From Salpingoeca rosetta (taxonomy: Eukaryota > Opisthokonta > Choanoflagellata > Craspedida > Salpingoecidae), in the NCBI RefSeq assembly GCF_000188695.1, contig NW_004754917.1, positions 797,739 through 813,704 of the forward strand: a stretch of DNA of 15,966 nucleotides. Reading direction: 5' to 3'. Position 1 is the stretch's first letter. Each line of letters begins with the position of its first letter. Shown piece after piece: positions 1 through 15,966 of the stretch. A program made the position numbers and the translations under genes. The notes under the pieces were generated by a model. That model worked only from the letters and a program-made list of their open reading frames with translations, was not told the origin of the DNA and did no database searches.

Positions 1-4188
<4,188 letters not shown>

Positions 4189-4469
4189 GGCGGAAGGGAG
4201 CAGGTGGTCTCGACTGCTGTGGACTGCTGTGGTCTGGACTGCTGTGGTTGCTTGTTGGTCAGTCGGTCAGTTGAGCCGTGTTGTGTTGTTTTGTTGGCGG
4301 TGGAGAGGCACGAACGAAAAACGCAAGCACAAAGCAAGCAAGCAAGAAGGAAGAAGACGAAGACGAAGAAGAAGAAAGTGCGTGCATTGTCAGCAACGCC
4401 AACCAACAGACACCACCGCTATCTTCCCATCACACGCACACACACACAAGCAACACACGTGCAGTGGGC
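4189..4469. promoter_or_regulatory. Divergent intergenic spacer, probable bidirectional promoter
   Basis: The ATGs of the minus-strand coiled-coil gene and the plus-strand TFIIF alpha gene lie back to back with 281 bases between them, so both promoters and 5' UTRs must fit here or overlap the genes. I see no convincing TATA box. Visible elements are short direct repeats of a GGACTGCTGTGG-like unit (4210-4250), a purine-rich GAA/GAC stretch (4345-4379) and a short CA run (4436-4449). A GTGCGT at 4379 and a GTGCAG ending at 4463 could bound an 85-base 5' UTR intron of the TFIIF gene, because GTGCGT is a common donor in this window. Confidence 0.55.
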
Positions 4470-5553
4470 ATGTTCCGGCGGAACAGGAGACGGCAAGGGA
4501 GCGGCAGCTCGGGCCCCGGTGGGAAAGCAGGCGGTAATGGCGGCAACGGTGGTACGTCGAGGCTGCTGATGAAGGCAAACCTGCGTGGCCCATCTGCGCT
4601 TGATCGCAACCGTGCGCCGGCATCGGAGACGCTGGCCATCCGCCGCGGTGGACTTGCGGCCGCAGCCAAGACAGCAGAGGTGTCGGCGGAGCGGCCCAAG
4701 TTTGAGCTGCCGCCAGATGACCCGAGCCACCCCTACGACGCCATGACGCTGGTCAAGGGATCCATGGGCGCAGCCCAGTGCCACATCCTTTCCTTCGTCG
4801 GCACCACCGCCAGCGCCAACCTGCACCGGCTGCCGCGGCCGCTGCAGTTCTGGAAGCAGCTGCCCGAGGAGCTGTTTGAGGAGCGCGACGTGCACGAGGG
4901 CGAGGGCAGTGAGTTTGGCTCGCGGCAGAGGGAGCAGGCCCGCCGCCGCCGATACGAGCGTCGGCTCCAGAACCACCCAGAGCTCAGGGAGGCTGCGCAG
5001 CTGTGCTTTGAGGACGGCGAGTCAAAGGAGTACGTCAGCACACGGCGCTCCAGCAAGTCGTCTGGGTACCGCTACTTCTTCGTCATGCCCGGGGCGGAGG
5101 AGGGCGTGTTCCAGGCGGTGCCGGCCGACAACTACTACGAGGTGCGCGCCAAGCCGAAGATGACAACGTTCACGGAGGAGGAGGCCGAGGAGCTCATGAC
5201 GAAGAAGAGCATGACCGTCACCAAACTGGAGCGGAAGCTGGAGGACAAGCGCCAGCAGGAGATCTTTGAGCGGCGGCAGCTGCGCGAGCGCATGAAGCTC
5301 GTCGATAACCCCGATGAGGACGAGCCCGCATATGACGACGAGGAGTCGCGTGATCTCGCGCGTCTTGGCCGCAGGCAGCGCCGCACCAACGACGTGAGCC
5401 TGGTCAAGTCCATTGAGCAGGACGGCGAGGACGACATTGACAACGTCGAGGACGGGTTTGAGCCGCCAGCAGAGGACCAGGTCTACGCCATCCCAGACCA
5501 GTCAGGTGTGTGTGTGTGTGTGTGGTTGGGGGGGTGTCTGTTTTCGTACTTTC

Positions 5554-5621
<68 letters not shown>

Positions 5622-6928
5622 ATGTGTGTGTCTGTGTGTCTGTGTGCGTGTGCACGTGTGTCTGTCTGTCTTCTATTTGTGCCCTCGCCTGAAGCCAAGC
5701 GGCTTGTGTCCAGAAACGCTCACATGCCACCATCACCACCATCACGGGGGATCAGACCGGGTGGGGATGGTGCAAGACAGCACGCTTGAGAGCGGGGAGC
5801 AGCGGCTGGAGATGCAGCGCTACTTTGGCGAAAAGGAGGAAGAGGATGAGGACGAGGACGGTGAGCCCGTTGACGAAGACAACGACGATGTGAAGGAGCA
5901 GCAGCAGGAGCGCGAACACGAGCTCAAGTGCGTACACATGTGTTGTGTGTGTGTGTGTGTGTGTGTGAGTGTGTGTGTGTTTGCGATGGGGTGTGTGTGT
6001 GTGTGTGAGTGAGTGTGTGTTTGCGATGGGGTGTGTGTATGTGTTTGCGATTGTGTGTGTGATAGTGAGTGAGTGTGTGTATGTATCTGTGTGTGTATAC
6101 GTGAGTGCGCATATAGATGTTTGCATTCGTGCCAATTGCGTGCTTCTTGTTCGGCTCAACTCCACTTGCACAATCACGCTGTGCGTCAGGGTGTTGCACG
6201 GCATTGAGGAAGAGAAGGAGCAGCGCGATGATGAAGAGGAGGAGGAGGAAGGAGGAGGAGAGGGAGAGGAAGACGACGACGATGTGCCTTCAGACTTTGA
6301 CCGTAAGTGAGACTGAGCATGTGTGTGTGTGTGTGTGCTCTTTGTCGTGTAATGGAACACATCGCTTGCTCCCGTGCCGCCATCGCTCAACTGCATCCAC
6401 CCTACGCTGCACACATGCACGTATGTATGTGTGTGTGTGTGTATGTGCCTGCAGCTGATGAAGAGCCGGATGACTTGGAGATGGAGGACGAGGAGGATAC
6501 GTCCGCGCAAAAGGTGAGTCACGCTGCAAGTGCGGCTGTGTCCGCGTGTGCTCTGTCTTGCATCAATTTTCAGCCTGTTCACGCACATACTCACACATAC
6601 TCACACACACACATACACACACATGCTCACAATGACATGCCCATGTTTCGCCTGCGTGCGTTACAGCCTGCATCACAGCGCGGCCGGAAGAAGAAAGGAC
6701 AAACAGGTGAAGAGCGCGGGTGGTGTTGAAGGTGGTGGTGTCGGTCGCATGGACGTGCGTTGGGATGACTGCGTTACACTTGCTGTGTGTTCTTCATCCT
6801 GCTCACGCTTCTGCATCCAAATGTGTGTGTGTGTGTGTGCGTGTGTGCGTGTTGTTGTTGTTGTTTGCTTTCTCGTCGCAGGTGCACAAGAGTCAAAGCG
6901 CAAAACAAGGTGAGATGACCGCAACACG

Positions 6929-6967
<39 letters not shown>

Positions 6968-7058
6968 GGCTCATGTCGTGCTCACATGCGTTCATGGTGT
7001 GTGCGTATTTGAATAAAGGGGCCGGCCGCCATCGTCGAAGCGAGCGAAACGCGGATAG
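4470..7058 (+). CDS. GTF2F1: Transcription initiation factor IIF subunit alpha (RAP74 homologue)
   Basis: The seven-exon model is 4470-5505, 5714-5927, 6190-6302, 6455-6513, 6667-6706, 6882-6909 and 7019-7058. It is phase-consistent and encodes 509 residues. TFIIF alpha pairs with TFIIF beta and escorts RNA polymerase II into the pre-initiation complex in the nucleus. Family signatures are GEGSEFGSRQREQARRRRY (from about residue 145), matching the GSEF-x-x-x-REEARRKKYG region of RAP74, then YRYFFVMP (about 200), FQAVPADNYY and TFTEEEAEELM (about 233), matching the human YYIF, FEAFPVHNWY and TAEEAEEE segments. Residues about 345-470 form the acidic linker and the last 35 are basic, ending KRAKRG. 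The C-terminal winged helix of animal and yeast RAP74 is not found. I chose ATG 4470 because the frame upstream is repeat-like and a possible acceptor lies just before it. The exon 2 acceptor is uncertain (5713 or 5755, both in frame), and so is exon 7; without it the frame stops at TGA 6911-6913. Confidence 0.82.
5506..5713 (+). other. TFIIF alpha intron 1, with a 66-base GT tract
   Basis: The donor is itself GTGTGTGTGT, and a second, pure GT run fills 5555-5620. The proposed acceptor is TGTCCAG at 5713, after a pyrimidine-rich stretch; an alternative is GATCAG at 5755. Reading through the intron closes the frame with a stop at 5790-5792. Confidence 0.75.
5937..6075 (+). repeat. Interrupted GT-rich repeat with a higher-order unit, TFIIF alpha intron 2
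   Basis: GT runs are interrupted by GAGTGA and by a recurring TTTGCGATGGGG-type unit near 5981, 6021 and 6045, giving a roughly 40-base higher-order repeat. The flanking splice sites are GTGCGT (5928) and GTCAG (6189). Confidence 0.8.
6910..7018 (+). other. TFIIF alpha last intron (tentative)
   Basis: The donor GTGAGA (6910) is close to consensus and is followed by a GT tract (about 6930-6961), as in the other introns of this gene. The proposed acceptor is AATAAAG at 7018. Joining gives AG+G and a basic tail before TAG at 7056-7058. The AATAAA at 7012-7017 could instead be a poly(A) signal, in which case the protein ends at TGA 6911. Confidence 0.5.
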
Positions 7059-7228
7059 GGATCTTCATGCTGTTGTCATTGCTGCTGCTGTTGATGATGA
7101 GGGTTGATAGTGCATACCTTTGTCTTGTTTGTCCAATAACCTGCCATAGCACACACATTCCCTTTCCGTACTCTCCCCTCATTATGGCATGTGTGCAAAA
7201 GAGTGGTTCAGTTCCGTTACTTTATCAG

Positions 7229-7229
<1 letters not shown>

Positions 7230-7261
<32 letters not shown>
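7230..7261. repeat. (CA)16 microsatellite
   Basis: Pure CA dinucleotides in the convergent intergenic region. Confidence 0.95.
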
Positions 7262-7262
<1 letters not shown>

Positions 7263-7468
7263 GCAGAAGAAGCAAAGCAGGTTGGAGTAGACAACCACGT
7301 TCCCAATCACACAGGCGGCAAACGCCAGACATAACGGCGAAACAAAGTTCACACGCGCGTTCGCCGCAGGAATGGCAGTGCAGCCTGTGGTTGGTGTTGC
7401 CATGGTGATAGTGCACGTGTTGTGGCCACGTGGATGGATTGAGCCAGCGACAGCACAGACTCAATTGA

Positions 7469-7469
<1 letters not shown>

Positions 7470-7536
<67 letters not shown>
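7470..7536. repeat. (CA)33 microsatellite
   Basis: About 67 bases of pure CA in the convergent intergenic region. Confidence 0.97.
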
Positions 7537-7539
<3 letters not shown>

Positions 7540-7871
7540 CGGTACATGACGCGCAATGGTGTGACGGATCGCAACACTACAGCACAAGATACAAGAGAAT
7601 CGCAAGACACGGCAAAACAAGAAATAGCAACGCACGATGGGAAGATGCAATCCCATCAGGCGAACGAGCAGCACAACCCAGACAGGAGCGAATAGTAACA
7701 AAGCATCACAGCAACAAAGCAGTAGTGGTGGTGGTGGCGAGCAGAGCCCACACGCGAGCTTGATGGAGGTCCAATATACACGATGGAAGGGGGAAGAGGA
7801 ATGGGAGCAATGGATGATGAAAAAAGGGGGGGGGGGGGAGGGGGAAGGGAAGACTGTTTGGGAGCTTGTGC

Positions 7872-12632
<4,761 letters not shown>

Positions 12633-13204
12633 GTTGGTTCACTCCTGCGTGCTGTGTATGTCTGAGCGACGTTGGCTTCACGCAGAGGGTGGGAGGAGGA
12701 AGAACAAGGAAACACAAGAAGCAAAGCCTCGAGGCTGGGATGGGCTGGGTGGCTTGGATAGATGCCTGGGATGGATGAATGAGAGGCGCTGTTGCTGTCG
12801 GGTGTTGTTGCTGTCGGGTGTTGTTGCTGCGCTTCGCCGATCAGACCACCGAAGCTCTGGCTGGTGGGTGAGGACGCGAAGGATCACAGCAGCGGATGCA
12901 GAAGCAAGCCGTGCTGCTGACTACAGCAACGAGCAGCAAGAGGGCAGGGGAAGGAAGGGAGGAGAAGGGGGAGGGAAGATGGGATGGGAAGAATGGCGAT
13001 CATGTGCTGATAATCGCTTGGTTGCACGACGCCAACTCTTGCTTGGCCTTTGTGTCGTGCGGTGTTTTGTTTCTGCGTGGGTGTCATCTCACGATGATGT
13101 TGGTGATGGGTGGCGGTGGCCGCGAAAGGTTGATGCCTCAAAAGAACGTGGTCGCGCGTGATAGTGGTATGCAAGAACGCATATGTTACTGTGCTACAGT
13201 GGAA

Positions 13205-13466
13205 NNNNNNNNNNNNNNNNNNNNNNNNNNNNNNNNNNNNNNNNNNNNNNNNNNNNNNNNNNNNNNNNNNNNNNNNNNNNNNNNNNNNNNNNNNNNNNNN
13301 NNNNNNNNNNNNNNNNNNNNNNNNNNNNNNNNNNNNNNNNNNNNNNNNNNNNNNNNNNNNNNNNNNNNNNNNNNNNNNNNNNNNNNNNNNNNNNNNNNNN
13401 NNNNNNNNNNNNNNNNNNNNNNNNNNNNNNNNNNNNNNNNNNNNNNNNNNNNNNNNNNNNNNNNNN
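13205..13466. other. Assembly gap (262 N)
   Basis: A run of N of non-round length. The flanks are unique sequence on the left and CCGCCCGAGCGAGG on the right. Proteins predicted through it are meaningless. Confidence 0.99.
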
Positions 13467-13558
13467 CCGCCCGAGCGAGGTGTGTGTATATGCGAGATGT
13501 GCGAGCGCAAGGGGCGTAGAGAGTGGAGAGTGTGCTGCAACAACGCGCGATGATGGTG

Positions 13559-13561
<3 letters not shown>

Positions 13562-13648
<87 letters not shown>
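13562..13648. repeat. (GT)43 microsatellite upstream of SDHB
   Basis: Pure GT for about 87 bases directly after a GTGAGG donor-like site, probably inside a 5' UTR intron of SDHB. Confidence 0.96.
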
Positions 13649-13649
<1 letters not shown>

Positions 13650-13773
13650 CAGGTGAGAGGGAACACACACGGGTTAGCTGTCGAGAACTCAGTCATCTCC
13701 TGCGTTGCCGACTCTTGTGTATGTGTGCATGTGCAGAGACGTTTGCAGAGAAACTTGAGAACAAGCAAGAACC

Positions 13774-13815
13774 ATGCTGTCTCGTGTTGTCGCAGCCCGC
13801 GGGCTGCTTGCTCAG

Positions 13816-13864
<49 letters not shown>

Positions 13865-15511
13865 TGCGGGTTTGTCTGCCTGTTTGTCTCTCTGTCTCTC
13901 TGTCTCTCTGTCTCTCTGTCTCTCTGCGTCTGTGAGAGCTGTCAAGCCGCGTCAGCATCAGCCTCCTCCTCAACCGACTTCCCGTCTTCTTGCTTCTCTG
14001 GGACGCGTTGCCGCTCATCACCACCATCAACACCACACACGCAGACGCCCGTGCTGACGGCCGTCCGGTGCTCCAGCACCAAGACCCCTTTGATGAAGAA
14101 GTTCTCCATCTACCGCTGGGTGAGTGCAAGAGAGAGAGAGAGAGAAGGGGGGTAGAGACAGCAAAAGAAAGAAAGAGAGAGAGAAAGAGAGGGGGGAAGA
14201 GAGAAAAGGCAATAGACATCCGCACATGCAAACACACACAAACACACACACATCCACGCGCAGATGATGTATCCGCAACGTATGTTGTCAACAAAACCGA
14301 ACCATAGCACCAGTTGTCTCTTGCCCTCACCACAAAGATGCGTGCGTGATTGCGCTTTCTCTTTTCTCTCTTTGCTTCCCTCTTTCTCTAACTTCAGGAC
14401 CCGGAGAAGCCCGGTGACAAGCCCCACCAGCAGACCTACGAGATTGACCTGAACGAGTACGCCACTTGACGCCCTGCTGGTTGTGTGTGTGGGTGTGCGT
14501 GTGGGTGTGTGCGTGTCTGCTCACATGTACTCACCTTGCACCGTTAGTCGCCGTTCTCCATGCATGCATGCTCACGCGCACCCGCCTTGACGACGCTTTG
14601 TGCCGTTGCGTAGCTGCGGCCCGATGGTGCTTGATGCGCTCATCAAGATCAAGAACGAGGTCGACCCAACGCTGACCTTCCGCCGCTCCTGCCGTGAGGG
14701 TATCTGCGGCTCCTGCTCCATGAACATTGACGGCACCAACAACCTCGCCTGCCTCTGGTGCGTTGTGGGGTTGTGTGTGTGTGCGTGTGTGTGTGTGTGT
14801 GTGTACGTGTGTGTGTGTGTGTACGTGTGTGTGTACGTGTGCGTGCGCCTGCGCGCGTGTGTGAGTGAGAGTGAGAGTGAGAGTGTGTGTACACTTCTGC
14901 ATGTGTTTTCCGTCCAAGTGTGCTTCTGGAGACTTTGTTGCATGTGTTCCCCCACTAAACACACTCTCAAGTCACACTCACACGCCATGTTCCCGCCTCC
15001 TGTCATCCTCGTCCCTACCACCACCACGACGAGCGCAGCCCCATCACCCGTGATGGCTCTGAGATGAAGATTCGCCCTCTGCCCCACATGTATGTCGTCA
15101 AGGACCTCGTCCCGGTATGTTCACTCTCTCCACACCTGCCACTTCTTGGCAACTCTTGCACGCGCGCGCACGCACGCATGCATGTGTTTGCACAAACCAC
15201 AATGCCGCTTGCTTCCTCGCTGTTCCACCACCGAAACACCAAATGCTGCCACGCATCTCTCTGCTGCCGTTTCCAACCACCGCCTTGCTGCTGCTGCTGC
15301 TGCTGTTTTTTGTTGTGCGCAGGACATGACCAACTTCTACCAACAGTACAAGGCGATTGAGCCGTGGCTGCAGACGTCCAAGCAGCCCGAGGATGGCAAG
15401 GAGTTTCTCCAGTCCATCGCAGACCGCAAGAAGCTTGTGCGTTGAACGCGTGGGATGGGATAGGGGTGGGTGGGGAGTATCGTGGCCGTGCTTTCTGCCA
15501 ACAACAGGTCA

Positions 15512-15544
<33 letters not shown>

Positions 15545-15966
15545 CTCACACACGCATGCTCACCACCACTGTTTGTTTGACCGCATGTGCCCTGCTGCTG
15601 TTTACTGCCGTCAGGACGGCATGTACGAGTGCATCCTGTGCGCGTGCTGCAGCACGTCGTGCCCTTCGTACTGGTGGAACGGTGACAAGTACCTCGGCCC
15701 CGCCGCCCTCATGCAGGCCCGCCGCTGGATGGCCGACTCTCGCGTACGTCTGTGTGTGAGTGTGTATGTGTGTGTGTATTTGTGTGAGTGTGTGTGTGTG
15801 TGATAGTGTGATAATCCTTTCACGCGCGCTGTTTTGCTGTTGTCGCCTGCTCACCTCACACAACCTAACCTCACACCACCTCACCTCACGTCACCTCACC
15901 ACACCACACCACGCCACCTCTCCTTGTCCCTGACTTCTTTGTAGGATGAGCGCAAGACGGAGCGCA
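13774..15966 (+). CDS. SDHB: Succinate dehydrogenase iron-sulfur subunit, mitochondrial (3' end outside window)
   Basis: Eight exons are visible: 13774-13815, 14045-14119, 14398-14456, 14614-14757, 15039-15114, 15323-15436, 15615-15743 and 15945 to the right edge, giving 220 residues. SDHB carries electrons from the flavoprotein subunit to ubiquinone in respiratory complex II of the inner mitochondrial membrane. Residues 1 to about 30 ([14 protein letters not shown] onward) form a basic, Ser/Ala-rich mitochondrial presequence. The ferredoxin domain carries the [2Fe-2S] ligands C85, C90, C93 and C105 in [17 protein letters not shown]. The second domain shows [13 protein letters not shown]176, C179 and C182 for [4Fe-4S] and C186 for [3Fe-4S]. 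[12 protein letters not shown] follows, which includes ubiquinone-site Trp residues in known structures. The C-terminal Cys motifs lie past the window. Splices rebuild [21 protein letters not shown] and NNLAC-LCPI, matching SDHB of animals and fungi. All phases close. ATG 13774 is the first that yields a presequence. Confidence 0.95.
13819..13926 (+). repeat. GT tract followed by a TCTCTCTG octamer repeat, SDHB intron 1
   Basis: After the GTGCGT donor, a GT run to about 13860 is followed by TTTGTCTG-type sequence and about five tandem TCTCTCTG units (about 13886-13926). Confidence 0.9.
14770..14885 (+). repeat. GT-rich repeat with TACGTG and GAGTGA interruptions, SDHB intron 4
   Basis: GT runs broken by regularly spaced TAC, then GAGTGAGAGTGAGAGTGAGAG, lie just after the GTGCGT donor at 14758. 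Confidence 0.88.
15513..15542. repeat. (CA)14 microsatellite, SDHB intron 6
   Basis: A pure CA run on the sense strand of the intron 15437-15614, against the usual GT orientation. Confidence 0.93.

Larger units (their letters stand above)
7059..7871. other. Convergent intergenic region, no gene supported
   Basis: This is the space between the 3' ends of the TFIIF alpha gene and the secreted kelch gene. It holds two CA microsatellites and a poly-G run (about 7826-7838) in a purine-rich stretch. Both 3' UTRs should lie here. Open frames exist on both strands but look like chance readings through repeats, and none resembles a known family. Confidence 0.6.
12633..13773. promoter_or_regulatory. 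Divergent spacer between the kelch and SDHB genes
   Basis: The spacer contains the upstream regions of both genes and the assembly gap. Left of the gap (12633-13204) I see a two-copy GTTGCTGTCGGGTGTT repeat near 12790-12825 and purine-rich sequence, but no gene or clear core promoter. Right of the gap, a GTGAGG at 13557 followed by a GT tract, with an acceptor-like ATGTGCAG ending at 13736, suggests a 5' UTR intron of SDHB. If so, SDHB transcription starts upstream of 13557. Confidence 0.5.

Noticed and set aside
5717..5745. Vector or tag contamination because of His6-GGS
   Set aside because: The flanks are continuous native intron and exon sequence, and CAC/CAT runs fit the local CAC-rich composition. 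No other vector sequence is seen.
7012..7017. AATAAA as the TFIIF alpha poly(A) signal
   Set aside because: It is more likely the end of the last intron, because AATAAAG followed by the basic tail closes in phase and the donor at 6910 is strong. This is not certain and is noted in the gene entry.
12633..13204. A small gene left of the gap
   Set aside because: Open frames here have no recognisable motifs, no splice support and low-complexity composition.
14398..14469. SDHB ending at the TGA after the sequence NEYAT
   Set aside because: The TGA lies in intron 3. Splicing from GTACGC at 14457 to 14614 rebuilds the conserved [12 protein letters not shown] sequence.

Overview
The window is nuclear DNA from an intron-rich, GC-rich eukaryote. 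It carries parts of four protein-coding genes and at least 25 spliceosomal introns, most of them holding (GT/CA)n microsatellites. I recognise a TFIIF-alpha homologue, a mitochondrial succinate dehydrogenase iron-sulfur subunit with an animal/fungal-like sequence, and a secreted somatomedin-B plus kelch protein. This mix fits a unicellular relative of animals such as a choanoflagellate. That placement is an inference from gene content and style; no species marker is visible.

Layout: (1) 1-4188, minus strand: the 5' part of a long Gln-rich coiled-coil protein whose 3' end lies beyond base 1. (2) 4189-4469: a 281-base divergent spacer, probably a shared promoter. (3) 4470-7058, plus strand: GTF2F1-like TFIIF alpha in seven exons. 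(4) 7059-7871: convergent spacer with two CA microsatellites and no gene I can support. (5) 7872-12632, minus strand: an eleven-exon gene for an 821-residue secreted protein with a signal peptide, a Cys-rich N-terminus, four somatomedin-B domains joined by Thr-rich linkers, and a C-terminal kelch propeller. (6) 12633-13773: divergent spacer containing a 262-base run of N (13205-13466). (7) 13774 to the right edge, plus strand: SDHB, eight exons visible, running off the window.

I assembled the exon models by hand from splice sites and reading phase. In all four genes the phases close at every junction, and the SDHB junctions also reproduce the conserved protein across each splice. The genes do not form a functional unit: one is for transcription initiation, one for the mitochondrial respiratory chain, one for the cell exterior, and one is of unknown role. 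The most interesting signals are the somatomedin-B/kelch architecture, a TFIIF alpha that seems to lack its C-terminal winged helix, and a strong tendency of introns to carry GT rather than CA repeats on the sense strand, often starting at or just after the 5' splice site.
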